A stretch of DNA of 45,904 nt from Candidatus Saccharimonadota bacterium (GCA_017447485.1 JAFSNI010000015.1:1-45904), one strand, 5' to 3'. Positions 7,347 to 15,452 are shown, counted from the first letter of the stretch. A program made the numbers and translations. Notes: generated by a model not told the origin, from the letters alone.

Positions 7347-7941
7347 AAAGTTCTAGCAAAAATGATTCTACTAACAACCAAGGTTCGACCTTGGTTGTTT
7401 TCATTTCGAGGTCTTTTTTAGCGAGGAGCTTTAAGGCCTGCTTTTCTTTTAAGCCTGGGTGAGCGGAAAAATCTTTAAGCGCCTGCGAGACGAGGAGGCC
7501 GGTAAACTTAATCGGGTCTTCGGTTGGTTTGATTTTTTCGAGCATTTTAAGCGCTTTTTTGCCATCGGTTTTGGCGGTACGATAAATATCAAAAATCAGG
7601 CGAAAATCTTGATTTTCGGGAAGTTTAAACTCTCTGAACTCGAGTTTATCTTTTAAGTTTTTGTAATTTACTGTGCGCTTATCGAGTTTGGATTCGAAAA
7701 GAATGATGTTATGTGGAGTGTTTAGATAATTTTCGAGTGCCTCGTAGGCAGGCTTGTTGGTGGTAAAATCGCGAATTAAGATATTGCGTTTGTCGGTAAA
7801 AAGCGAAAGACCGAGAAAAATGGAAGGGAGGTCGTTTAAATTAATGTCGGGGCCATCGAGGATTTCGTAGTCACTGCCGAGAAGTCTGACGATTTCCTGC
7901 TTGGCTTTAACGCGATCGTCTCCGTAAAAAACTTTAATCAT
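7333..7941 (-). CDS. holA: DNA polymerase III delta subunit-like protein, short
   Basis: Likely clamp-loader delta subunit. 202 residues from an ATG with AAGGA upstream; the longer open frame is a shadow of mutM. The start (KVFYGDDRVKAKQEIVRLLG) and the segment SIFLGLSLFTDKRNILIRDF followed by HNIILFESKLDKRT resemble the N-terminal domain of HolA. Typical HolA has about 330 residues with a C-terminal helical collar, most of which is missing or reduced here. Its start overlaps the mutM stop by 8 bases, so translation is probably coupled. The assignment is tentative beyond the N-terminal pattern. Confidence 0.65.
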   Translation of the reverse strand: MIKVFYGDDRVKAKQEIVRLLGSDYEILDGPDINLNDLPSIFLGLSLFTDKRNILIRDFTTNKPAYEALENYLNTPHNIILFESKLDKRTVNYKNLKDKLEFREFKLPENQDFRLIFDIYRTAKTDGKKALKMLEKIKPTEDPIKFTGLLVSQALKDFSAHPGLKEKQALKLLAKKDLEMKTTKVEPWLLVESFLLELSTLR

Positions 7942-8821
7942 CTGATTTCCTTTGGCAATGCGGGCAGATGTGAGTACCGCGACCAGCAACTTTAATTTTA
8001 ATGATTTTTTCGCCGCAAACTGGGCAGTTCTTCCCCTCGCGATGGAAAACTTGGGCGAATTTTTCAAGGTAGTCGCCTTTAGTGCCGTCGGCTTTGACGT
8101 AAGTTGCCATAGTGGAGCCGCCTGAGGCGATGGATTTTTCCATAACTTCTTTGGCGGATTTTAGCAATAGTTCAGCTTCTTTTTTAGTAACGGAACCGGA
8201 CTTTCGTTCGGGATGGATGCGCGCCATAAAAAGAGACTCGTCGGCATAGATATTGCCGAGACCACAAATAATAGTTTGATCAAGAATCGTGGCTTTGACA
8301 CAAGAATTTTTATGCTTTTGGAGTTTTTCGTAAAGTTCGTCAGCGGACATGACCCAAGGCTCGGGTGCGAGTTTTTTAATAAAAGCGTCGTTTTCGACTT
8401 CTTTTGTCGGCAAGACTTTGATAAAGCCAAACTTGCGTTGGTCGTTAAAATAAAGGGTGCCGGTATTAAATTCTAAAATTACGCGAGTCTGTTTGTTGGG
8501 AAGGTCCGCGGTGAAATTGTCGCTCGGGTGGCCAGCGGCGTAACGCGCGCCGATTTGGAGCGGGCCAGCGCTAGAAGTCGTGGACTTATCGCTGTCAAAA
8601 ATAAGTTGGCCAGTCATGCGGAGATGAATCATGAGAGAGAGGCCGTTGTCCAGGTCAATAACTAAGGCTTTGCCGAAACGGCGGATGTCTTTGACGGTGC
8701 CGGCGGCGGGAGCGCCGATGAAAGATTTTTCACATAGAATGGTGGTGCTTTTTAATGCTTTTTTAACAATAAATTTTGAGAGGCCGCGACGAATGGTCTC
8801 AACTTCTGGCAATTCAGGCAT
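7934..8821 (-). CDS. mutM: Formamidopyrimidine-DNA glycosylase (MutM/Fpg)
   Basis: Base-excision repair enzyme that removes 8-oxoguanine and nicks the abasic site. 295 residues. It begins with the catalytic PELPEVE (the exposed Pro is the nucleophile), carries the helix-two-turn-helix region around QTIICGLGNIYADESL, and ends with an intact zinc finger CPVC...CPHC (about residues 265-289) including the DNA-binding GRGTHICP loop. Both ends overlap neighbours by 8 bases (the PLC-like gene before, the holA-like gene after), so the three form an operon. Confidence 0.96.
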   Translation of the reverse strand: MPELPEVETIRRGLSKFIVKKALKSTTILCEKSFIGAPAAGTVKDIRRFGKALVIDLDNGLSLMIHLRMTGQLIFDSDKSTTSSAGPLQIGARYAAGHPSDNFTADLPNKQTRVILEFNTGTLYFNDQRKFGFIKVLPTKEVENDAFIKKLAPEPWVMSADELYEKLQKHKNSCVKATILDQTIICGLGNIYADESLFMARIHPERKSGSVTKKEAELLLKSAKEVMEKSIASGGSTMATYVKADGTKGDYLEKFAQVFHREGKNCPVCGEKIIKIKVAGRGTHICPHCQRKSDD

Positions 8822-9452
8822 GGTTACTCCTCAAATAATCATTAGTAAAGCTTTCGATCATATCTTCCATGAGATTATCAAGAGATGCCTTGGAATAAAA
8901 AATGTAGTCATCATTTTTAATATGGTCATTGATGTCTTTACGTTTTAAGATGGCGTCGATTTCAAGAATATCATCAGCGGTGATTTGAATGACGTTAATT
9001 TTACTCGCCTTGTCGGCGATAGCTTCGGCATTCTCGCGGCTAATATTCAATTCGTGGTGGAAATTGGTATCATAGAGCCAAAAATCATGGTGTTTAATGC
9101 TGGCTTTCTCGTCATGGGTCTTATTTTCTCCAAGTGGATGGCGCTTGATGGTGCGATAAAAATCGTAGTTGAAAAAGCCGTCAGTATAAAGATGGAAAAG
9201 ATAACCTAGATAGATGGGGACTTTAGCATCAATTTGGGGCTTGTTTTCGGCGTAAAAATTGAGAGAGGATTTTTGGTCGTGAGCGTAATGAGTTTCGTGA
9301 TGCGGCTTGATGATTTTCGGGTTATTGATGTAACCATTATTGATGTCAGGGAGAAGGCAGCCAAAAAGAAACTCCTGCTTTTTGGTTTTATCAAAGCGGA
9401 GTTTCTTGGCGATGCGTTCGCCAGCCTCTAAATGTATATTCCAACTCGGCAT
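8814..9452 (-). CDS. Zn-dependent phospholipase C-like metal hydrolase
   Basis: 212 residues. The N-terminus MPSWNIHLEAG, then FLFGCLLPDINNGY, HHETHYAHD and YLGYLFHLYTDGFF give the spaced Trp/His/Asp pattern of the zinc-dependent phospholipase C/S1-P1 nuclease-like fold. No signal peptide is seen, so it acts in the cytosol or at the inner membrane face. The substrate cannot be told from sequence. It is the first gene of the operon with mutM and the holA-like gene, and is preceded by TGG-TATTAT 7 bases before the ATG without a Shine-Dalgarno. Confidence 0.65.
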   Translation of the reverse strand: MPSWNIHLEAGERIAKKLRFDKTKKQEFLFGCLLPDINNGYINNPKIIKPHHETHYAHDQKSSLNFYAENKPQIDAKVPIYLGYLFHLYTDGFFNYDFYRTIKRHPLGENKTHDEKASIKHHDFWLYDTNFHHELNISRENAEAIADKASKINVIQITADDILEIDAILKRKDINDHIKNDDYIFYSKASLDNLMEDMIESFTNDYLRSNHA

Positions 9453-9459
9453 TATTTAT

Positions 9460-9468
9460 ATAATACCA
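9460..9468 (-). promoter_or_regulatory. Candidate leaderless extended -10 promoter of the PLC-like-mutM-holA operon
   Basis: TGG-TATTAT, 7 bases before the ATG at 9452, in the 19-base gap after the NrdD-like gene. Confidence 0.45.
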
Positions 9469-9471
9469 TAT

Positions 9472-9909
9472 TTAGCGAGCGTAGGCAATGTTCTGCTCCA
9501 TGGCTTGCGTTTCGAGCGCAACAAGACGCGCGGCGTCATCAATAGCAGAGTTGACACAGTGCTTGACGCGGGCGGCCTCTTCAGCCTTTTTGGCATCATT
9601 CCAGCGGTCCAAAGTGCCGACGAGATAGCCGGTGATGCGGCGAAGACGCTCAAACTTGCCCTCGTCGAAATATTCTGCATGAGCGTTAAAGTATTCTTCA
9701 GCGGCTTTTTCGCCTTTTTTCTCAGCGATAAGACGCATGCCGACTTCTACGAGGCAAGAGACGTGCATGGTTTCATATTGTTCAAAATCCGCCAGAGCGG
9801 CTTCAGCTTCCTTTTCGGAGATTTTGGCATATTGATCGAGAGATTTAACAAAACGTTTAATGTCGAAATTCTCAGCGTCGTTTGAGTTTCTGTAAATGAT
9901 TTTCTTCAT
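9472..9909 (-). CDS. Small protein with NrdD-like glycyl-radical C-terminal motif
   Basis: 145 residues from the ATG with AAGGA upstream. Residues about 88-117 read FERLRRITGYLVGTLDRWND then AKKAEEAARVKH, which closely follows the C-terminal glycyl-radical region of class III ribonucleotide reductase (R-[VI]-x-G-Y-L, W-N, G/A-K-x-x-E). The first Gly of ITGYL would be the radical site. The N-terminal part (KKIIYRNSNDAENFDIKRFVKSL) vaguely resembles a degenerate ATP-cone. The catalytic barrel and the Zn cysteines of NrdD are absent, so it cannot be a complete reductase. It may act with another subunit or as a spare radical domain (compare GrcA for pyruvate formate-lyase). The paired NrdR-box-like sites over its promoter support an RNR link. 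Function is inferred. Confidence 0.55.
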   Translation of the reverse strand: MKKIIYRNSNDAENFDIKRFVKSLDQYAKISEKEAEAALADFEQYETMHVSCLVEVGMRLIAEKKGEKAAEEYFNAHAEYFDEGKFERLRRITGYLVGTLDRWNDAKKAEEAARVKHCVNSAIDDAARLVALETQAMEQNIAYAR

Positions 9910-9963
9910 GGTTTTTCCTTGTCCGTCTGGACTTATTTTTGTTATAAGCATTACCTGAAATCT

Positions 9964-9992
9964 ATTATAGACGCTAGATGTGGTGGCGTCAA
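9964..9992 (-). promoter_or_regulatory. Promoter of the NrdD-like small gene
   Basis: TTGACG (9987-9992) and TATAAT (9964-9969) with a 17-base spacer. This is the best -35/-10 match of the window. The spacer is filled by an NrdR-box-like sequence. Confidence 0.8.
9971..9986 (+). promoter_or_regulatory. NrdR-box-like operator 1
   Basis: 16 bases, ACGCTAGATGTGGTGG, keep the core of the published NrdR box (acaCwAtATaTwGtgt): C, A, AT, T and G positions all match. It occupies the whole -35/-10 spacer of the minus-strand promoter, so binding would block RNA polymerase. Confidence 0.55.
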
Positions 9993-10002
9993 GTAGTTTT
10001 TG

Positions 10003-10018
10003 ACGCTAAATATGGAGT
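10003..10018 (+). promoter_or_regulatory. NrdR-box-like operator 2
   Basis: 16 bases, ACGCTAAATATGGAGT, in the same orientation as operator 1 and exactly 32 bp from it (about three helical turns). Known NrdR boxes come in pairs with this spacing. It lies just upstream of the -35. Confidence 0.55.
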
Positions 10019-10029
10019 TTTCCACAATT

Positions 10030-12357
10030 TTATAGTTCACCCCAGTTTTTGCCAATCGTGACTTCGACGGCTAGTTTAACTGGAAGTTCGGGGGCGACAT
10101 TTTCCATTTTTTCTTTGAGAATTTTCGCAACTGTTTCAGCTTCTTTGGCCTCACATTCGACGATGAGGGAATCGTGAACCTGCATAACGAGGTGAGCGGT
10201 TTTAGGGAGAGCCTGGTCAACATTAACCATGGCGCGCTTCATAAGGTCAGCCTCAGTGCCCTGAATTGGCATATTGGCGGCGGCACGTTCAGCTGCTTGA
10301 CGAATGACGAAGTTGGGGGACTTGACGTCCGGGGTCGGGCGGCGGCGGCCATAGAAAGTTTCAACATAGCCTTCTTCCCTAGCCTGTTTCAAAATACTTT
10401 CGAGTTTTTGCTTAATCGGAGCACGGAGCTTGAAATAGTTATCGATGAATTGTTTAGCTTCGTAAATTGGCATATTGGCGGCCTCGGCAAGACCTTTAAC
10501 GCTCATGCCATAAAGGATGCCGAAATTGATGACCTTGGCGGCGCGGCGCTGGTCTTTGGTAACTTGGTCGAACGGAATGTTGAAGGCCTCAGAAGCAGTT
10601 TTGGTGTGGATGTCGATATCGTTATTGAAGTCATTGATGAGATTCTGGTCGTTTGAGAGAGCGGCGGCGAGGCGAAGTTCAAATTGAGAATAGTCGGCAG
10701 AGACTAGGACTTTGCCTTCCGGCGCGATAAAGCCGGCGCGGATGCGCTTGCCCTCTTCGGTGCGGACTGGAATGTTTTGGAGATTTGGGTCTTTGGAGCT
10801 TAAGCGGCCAGTCGCGGTAACGTTTTGAGTGAAAGTGGTGTGGATGCGACTGTTTTTGTCGGCGAGTTCTGGTATTGGGATAATATAGGTCGAGAGAAGT
10901 TTCGCGGCCTCGCGGTATTCAATGATTTTCGGAATGATTGGATGGAGATTTTTGAGTTTGTCGAGCTCTTTGGCGCCGGTCGAATAGCCGCGGGAGGTTT
11001 TTTTGATACCTTTTACTGGTAGCCTGAGGTCGATAAATAAAATTTCGGAAAGTTGAATAGGCGAATTCAAGTTAAAACTTTTGCCGGCGAGGCTGAAAAC
11101 TTCTTGTTCGAGTTTCGCGACTTCGGCAGTATATTCTTGACGGAGGTTGGCAAAATAAGCCTTATCGACGAGCATGCCCTTCTCTTCCATTTTATACAAG
11201 ACCGGGATGAGTGGAAGATCAAGCTCGGTTAAAACTTGATAAAGTTTTGGCGATTTTTCAAATTCTTGTAATTGTTTTTGATATTCTTCTTCGGGAACAA
11301 TGAGCTTTGGCTCGGATTTTTCGAGAGGATTTAAAAGGAAGGCGGCTTGTGATAAGTCCCAGAAAGGTTCTTTGTCGCGCAAAATCTCTTCGGCGATTTT
11401 TTTATTGCTGTGCATTAAGCCTTTGATATCATAATTTATAATAATATCTTTTTGAATTTTAATGTTATGTTTTGAAATTTCAACATCATGTTTTTCATTA
11501 ATTAATTCATACTTACGGATGAGGGAGTTGAAGCGGAGTTTTTCGAGAGCGGAGATGGTTTTTGCGCGGTCGAAGGAGAAACCCGGAATTTGGTTTAAGT
11601 CGAGCGGGGCGTCGAACATGATTTTAGCGAGTTTCCTTGAAAGATAGGCACTATCTTTGCCATTTTCAAGTTTAGTTTTGGTTGCGCCGGAGATTTTATC
11701 TATATTATTATATATATTGTCGAGGTCGCCGAAATCGTTTAAGAGTTTTGCGGCGGTTTTTTCGCCAATGCCAGGGACGCCAGGAATATTGTCGGAAGAG
11801 TCGCCCTTCAAGGCTTTCAAATCTAGGAACTGAGATTTTTTGATGCCATATTTTTGTTCAATTTCCGGGATGTCGATTTGTTCGATATTAGTAAAACCCT
11901 TCAAGATGCGCCACATATGGGTGTTGTCGTCGACAATTTGGAGCATATCGAGGTCAGAAGAAATAATAAAGGTTTCGTAATCGCCAGCCTCGTCAGCCTC
12001 GCGGGATAAAGTGCCGATAATATCATCAGCCTCATAATCGTCGAGTTCAATAAAAGTCCAGCCGAGATTTTTAACGAGTTCCTCGAGGAGTGGGATTTGA
12101 GCATAAAAATCATCGCCGGGTTTAATGCGGCCAGCCTTATAATCTTTGAAAAGAGCGCGGCGCTTGCTGGTTGAGGTCTTAGAATCCCAGGCGACAACAA
12201 CTTTGGTTGGGCTCAATTTCTTGACGATTTCCATAGCAATGGCGGCAAAACCATAAACGCCACCGGTCGGCGTGCCGTCGGGGAGGCTCAAGGCGCCCAT
12301 GGCGTAATAACCGCGATAAAAAACTGATTTGCCGTCAATTAGAACTAGCCTTTTCAA
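10030..12357 (-). CDS. polA: DNA polymerase I without a functional 3'-5' exonuclease
   Basis: Repair and Okazaki-fragment polymerase. 775 residues. N-terminal 5'-3' exonuclease (LVLIDGKSVFYRGYYA, then SSDLDMLQIV and LKGDSSDNIPGVPGIGEKTA), then a shortened middle domain (about 300-375) lacking the Asp/Glu exo motifs, then the polymerase with motif A SADYSQFELRLAA, the O-helix RRAAKVINFGILYG and motif C VMQVHDSLIVE. The start is TTG: the frame begins at the TTG overlapping the stop of the upstream kinase by 4 bases, with AAAGGAG about 9 bases before it. The Phe in the O-helix resembles enzymes that discriminate against dideoxynucleotides. Confidence 0.95.
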   Translation of the reverse strand: MKRLVLIDGKSVFYRGYYAMGALSLPDGTPTGGVYGFAAIAMEIVKKLSPTKVVVAWDSKTSTSKRRALFKDYKAGRIKPGDDFYAQIPLLEELVKNLGWTFIELDDYEADDIIGTLSREADEAGDYETFIISSDLDMLQIVDDNTHMWRILKGFTNIEQIDIPEIEQKYGIKKSQFLDLKALKGDSSDNIPGVPGIGEKTAAKLLNDFGDLDNIYNNIDKISGATKTKLENGKDSAYLSRKLAKIMFDAPLDLNQIPGFSFDRAKTISALEKLRFNSLIRKYELINEKHDVEISKHNIKIQKDIIINYDIKGLMHSNKKIAEEILRDKEPFWDLSQAAFLLNPLEKSEPKLIVPEEEYQKQLQEFEKSPKLYQVLTELDLPLIPVLYKMEEKGMLVDKAYFANLRQEYTAEVAKLEQEVFSLAGKSFNLNSPIQLSEILFIDLRLPVKGIKKTSRGYSTGAKELDKLKNLHPIIPKIIEYREAAKLLSTYIIPIPELADKNSRIHTTFTQNVTATGRLSSKDPNLQNIPVRTEEGKRIRAGFIAPEGKVLVSADYSQFELRLAAALSNDQNLINDFNNDIDIHTKTASEAFNIPFDQVTKDQRRAAKVINFGILYGMSVKGLAEAANMPIYEAKQFIDNYFKLRAPIKQKLESILKQAREEGYVETFYGRRRPTPDVKSPNFVIRQAAERAAANMPIQGTEADLMKRAMVNVDQALPKTAHLVMQVHDSLIVECEAKEAETVAKILKEKMENVAPELPVKLAVEVTIGKNWGEL

Positions 12358-12920
12358 AAATCAATCTCCTTTAAAATTTCGTCGAGGCGGGAGTAGATTT
12401 CTTCTTTTGGACCGTTGTTTAAGATATAGTAGTCCGCGGCGGCGATTGGGCCACCTTTTTCGAGATTTTCGATCTCAGAGCGGTCGCGTTCACGAATGGC
12501 GGCGGAATCGAACGGGCGATCTGGGCGCTCAGCGACGCGCTTGTAACGCAACTTTTTATCGACTACGATGGCAATGAAAGTGAGGCGGGTCGGAAATTCA
12601 TGCTTCAAGGTTTTATATTCAGTCCAGGAATAGACGCCGTCTAAAATAATACGTTTTTGGCCGGCGGCGATTAAGTCTTTCGTCTCAGCGATGACTTGGC
12701 GAACGACCCAATCCTTCCCTTCGGTTTCGCGAATTTCTTCGCGAAACTTTTTTTCGGTTTCGCCATCCTCGGAACGAGGAATACCGCGCTTTTCCATTTC
12801 TTTGTAAATCATGCCGCCGAAATGAACTTTCGGATAACCTTTATCTGCTAAATAATCTACTGCGACAGATTTGCCACTGCCGCTCATGCCTACTAATGCT
12901 AGAATTTTTACGTTGTCCAT
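12354..12920 (-). CDS. CoaE-like / UPF0200-type P-loop kinase
   Basis: 188 residues. P-loop GMSGSGKS at about residues 11-18. A C-terminal pattern (RPDRPFDSAAIRERDRSE ... AADYYILNNG) resembles dephospho-CoA kinase and the archaeal CoaE-like UPF0200 family, which phosphorylate a small nucleotide or CoA precursor. Which substrate applies cannot be decided here, and no other CoA gene is in the window. It is translationally coupled to polA (4-base overlap). TGC-TATAAT lies 6 bases before the ATG with no Shine-Dalgarno. Confidence 0.65.
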   Translation of the reverse strand: MDNVKILALVGMSGSGKSVAVDYLADKGYPKVHFGGMIYKEMEKRGIPRSEDGETEKKFREEIRETEGKDWVVRQVIAETKDLIAAGQKRIILDGVYSWTEYKTLKHEFPTRLTFIAIVVDKKLRYKRVAERPDRPFDSAAIRERDRSEIENLEKGGPIAAADYYILNNGPKEEIYSRLDEILKEIDF

Positions 12921-12926
12921 GATAAG

Positions 12927-12935
12927 ATTATAGCA
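12927..12935 (-). promoter_or_regulatory. Candidate leaderless extended -10 promoter of the CoaE-like gene and polA
   Basis: TGC-TATAAT, 6 bases before the ATG at 12920. It fills the 16-base gap to the divergent phosphotransferase gene, whose own -10 (TAAGAT at 12923-12928) would overlap it. Confidence 0.6.
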
Positions 12936-12936
12936 T

Positions 12937-13749
12937 ATGAAAAGTTATTTTACGGAAGATGAACCACTAGATAAGACTATCGCGGAAACATTGCCGGATC
13001 GAAGAATTATTGAGACGAAGCATATTTTGACGGGGTGGACTAATATCGTGATTGAGGTGACGACGGATAAGGGTGCGTATTTTTTCCGGTTTCCACGCAA
13101 TCCGTTTTGGTCGCGGATGATTGTGAAAGACGCGGCGGTGTGTAATTTTGTGGACGGGAAGACTTCGTTTTATACGCCGCAGATGAAACTTTGTTATGAT
13201 GCGAAAAGGCGGCCGTTTTCGGTACATGAGAAAATTGAGGGCTATACGCTGGGGGATCGGATTTATCATTTGTCGCACACGGCGCTGACCGGTGCGGCGT
13301 ATGATGTGGCAAAGTTTATCAAGGAGCTGTCGGGAATTGATTTGCGCGGAGCGCCGAAGGAAGTGAAATATCCGCTTTCGGATTTTTTGCACGAACTAGA
13401 CTATGAACATTATGAAAAGCATATCGACGCGGACCATAATTATATTAAGAAAACTGAGATGGACAAGTTGGTGCATGGGGATTTGAATCTCGGGAACATT
13501 TTGCTAGATGAGAACGATAAGGTGATTGGGGTGATTGATTTTTGTTTTGCGGGGACGGGTAACCCGAATATGGACGTGGCGCGGATTGTGTCGCGACCGG
13601 CGCCGGAAGAGTTTGAAAAAGCGTTTTTGGCGCAGTTCGAAAATGGTGATGAAATCTCAAGGATGAAGACGGCTTGGAAGCACATCGACAATGGTTATGC
13701 CGAGCATATCCGGACGCATTTTCCGGAAATAAATCTAAATCAACTTTAG
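12937..13749 (+). CDS. APH/choline-kinase-like phosphotransferase
   Basis: 270 residues with a protein-kinase-like fold. VHGDLNLGNILLDE (catalytic Asp and Asn) and VIGVIDFCFAG (metal Asp) near residues 180-208 are the hallmark of the APH family, which includes aminoglycoside, choline, homoserine and fructosamine kinases. A basic GAYFFRFPR strand lies where the nucleotide Lys is expected. The substrate is unknown; nothing suggests antibiotic resistance. It is divergent from the CoaE-like gene (16-base gap), and its 3' end overlaps the convergent zeta-like gene by 15 bases. No Shine-Dalgarno is seen. Confidence 0.75.
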   Translation: MKSYFTEDEPLDKTIAETLPDRRIIETKHILTGWTNIVIEVTTDKGAYFFRFPRNPFWSRMIVKDAAVCNFVDGKTSFYTPQMKLCYDAKRRPFSVHEKIEGYTLGDRIYHLSHTALTGAAYDVAKFIKELSGIDLRGAPKEVKYPLSDFLHELDYEHYEKHIDADHNYIKKTEMDKLVHGDLNLGNILLDENDKVIGVIDFCFAGTGNPNMDVARIVSRPAPEEFEKAFLAQFENGDEISRMKTAWKHIDNGYAEHIRTHFPEINLNQL

Positions 13750-14535
13750 ATATTCTATTTTTGCGGAACGGCGGGCGTCGTCGTCTGGCTTTGGGAGGGA
13801 TTCCCTGCTGGAGTAGTCGGCGAAAATGTCGAGAGCGTTTTTAATCGGGCCGTCGTAAATTGGCGGCTTGTCGTAAACACTCCAGAGAATAATGCGCTCG
13901 TCGCCGGCGTTCTCGGCGTAGAAGTTAAGCGCTTTTTTAGTGGCGCGGATAAACTCTTCCTCGGTTTCTTTAGTGTGGCGCCAGCTGCGGCCACCGAGAA
14001 AATGCTCAGTAACGGCGGGCGAAGTTGCAATCATGAGAAGCAAAGTTTTATAGTTATTTGCTTTTAGGGCCTGAAGTAAAATCTGCTCAACGGCCGGGTC
14101 GAGCAAAGTAACGTCCAAAATGATGTCGTAACCTTGGTCGGTCAGCGCCCGCAAAGTCAAAAACATCATGATGGTACTAAACTCGTCGGTCTTTTTGCGG
14201 AGATTCTCGGCGCCGTATTCGTCGAGGATTGCTTGATAGTGCGGATGATATTCGACAAAAAGACGGGCGGCAACGAGAACGGGATTTAGATTTTGTTTTT
14301 CGCAGTAGGCTTCCACGGCCGGGAGGATTTGGGTGGTCTTGCCGGAGCCGGAAAGGCCGGCGATGCGGATGAAACGACGATTTTTAGTTTTGTCTTTGGC
14401 AAAATCTTGTAAAACTTTTTTGGTAATTTCGGGATATTCTTCAAGTTTTACTTGCCACTCCGGCTTTACGTCGCTCGGCCAGTGCGCCTTCATGTATTCG
14501 ATGATTTTTTGTAGGGCTTTGTCGTCAAGATTCAT
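13735..14535 (-). CDS. Zeta-toxin-like P-loop kinase
   Basis: 266 residues. Walker A GLSGSGKTTQ at about residues 59-68, then FVEYHPHYQAILDEYG (compare the zeta substrate-binding region), IILDVTLLDP and a Lys/Arg-rich lid. The family phosphorylates UDP-N-acetylglucosamine (toxins) or other small substrates. No epsilon-type antitoxin frame lies next to it, so a housekeeping kinase is as likely as a toxin. AGGA precedes the ATG. It follows the lipid kinase gene by 9 bases and ends inside the convergent phosphotransferase gene. Confidence 0.6.
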   Translation of the reverse strand: MNLDDKALQKIIEYMKAHWPSDVKPEWQVKLEEYPEITKKVLQDFAKDKTKNRRFIRIAGLSGSGKTTQILPAVEAYCEKQNLNPVLVAARLFVEYHPHYQAILDEYGAENLRKKTDEFSTIMMFLTLRALTDQGYDIILDVTLLDPAVEQILLQALKANNYKTLLLMIATSPAVTEHFLGGRSWRHTKETEEEFIRATKKALNFYAENAGDERIILWSVYDKPPIYDGPIKNALDIFADYSSRESLPKPDDDARRSAKIEYLKLI

Positions 14536-14544
14536 AGTAGATTC

Positions 14545-15450
14545 CTATTTATGAATTACTTTAATATATTGACCGGGTTTTTTAACTAAAATTGTTTTTA
14601 CGTTTTGAAAAGTTTTATACTCGCCTTCGGCCTGAAGTTCGACAGTGGCAGGCGCCAAAAACTCCAAAAGGTCTTCTTTCGTCTCGGTGCCGGGGGTGCG
14701 CTTAAACATGCTGATCATCATGAGTTTTGAAAGGCGCCAAAAGTTGATCAGACGGCAATTTTCGCTACGGAAAACTTTGGGTTTCAAATAATCGTCGCCG
14801 CCTTTCATGACGCGGCACATAGATTTTCCGGAAAGTGCGCAGTAGTCGCTGACGCCATTTTTAGTTGGTTTGCCGTTTAACGTAAACGGCGGAAGGAAAA
14901 CTTTTTTACGGCGATTTTTAAAATACCACTCGGCGAGTTTTAGGTAGGAACGCCAGGAGCTTTTGTGGCCTTTTTGCATGTATCTGCGGAACTTCGGCTC
15001 GTCGAAGACTTCGACGGCTTCGGCGGTCATGCCGGCCGTGACGTAGCAGGTCGCGTAGCGCCAATGCTTGCCGTCAACAATGATGTCTAAAGGATATAAT
15101 TTTTTAACTTTTTGTTTAAGAAAATCGTCATCATATTTCATGGTGCCGAGGGTGCGGGCGAGGTCGTTGAAGTTGCCATAAGGCAGGACGCCGAGAGTGA
15201 CGTCTTTTTTGGATTCCAAAATCGCGTTCGCGGTGACAGCTGCAGTAGCGTCACCACCAGCAGCGATGGCAATGTCGCCACTCCGGAGAACTTTTTTAAG
15301 ATTTTTGACGTTTTCTTCGAACGGAATTTTTTCAATGGCAAACTTGCCAATCATATAACCGTTTAATTTCATAACGCGAAAAATGACTTCGTCTCTAACG
15401 CGACGATAGTTTGACGAGTGCGGGTTGTAGATGAGTAATAGCCTTTGCAT
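14545..15450 (-). CDS. Diacylglycerol/lipid kinase family protein
   Basis: 301 residues. YNPHS at the start, the glycine-rich AIAAGGDATAAVTANAIL (about 80-98) and LGVLPYGNFNDLARTLG (about 107-123) are the DAGK catalytic motifs. Members phosphorylate diacylglycerol, sphingosine or related lipids at the inner membrane. The C-terminal half is diverged, so the lipid cannot be named. It lies between the VirB2-like gene (2-base gap) and the zeta-like gene. Confidence 0.8.
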   Translation of the reverse strand: MQRLLLIYNPHSSNYRRVRDEVIFRVMKLNGYMIGKFAIEKIPFEENVKNLKKVLRSGDIAIAAGGDATAAVTANAILESKKDVTLGVLPYGNFNDLARTLGTMKYDDDFLKQKVKKLYPLDIIVDGKHWRYATCYVTAGMTAEAVEVFDEPKFRRYMQKGHKSSWRSYLKLAEWYFKNRRKKVFLPPFTLNGKPTKNGVSDYCALSGKSMCRVMKGGDDYLKPKVFRSENCRLINFWRLSKLMMISMFKRTPGTETKEDLLEFLAPATVELQAEGEYKTFQNVKTILVKKPGQYIKVIHK

Positions 15451-15452
15451 AA

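Noticed and set aside
12937-14535. Phosphotransferase plus zeta-like kinase as an antibiotic-resistance and toxin-antitoxin island
   Set aside because: No antitoxin frame, no recombinase or repeats at the borders, and base and codon use look like the neighbours. APH-type folds also serve choline and sugar phosphorylation.
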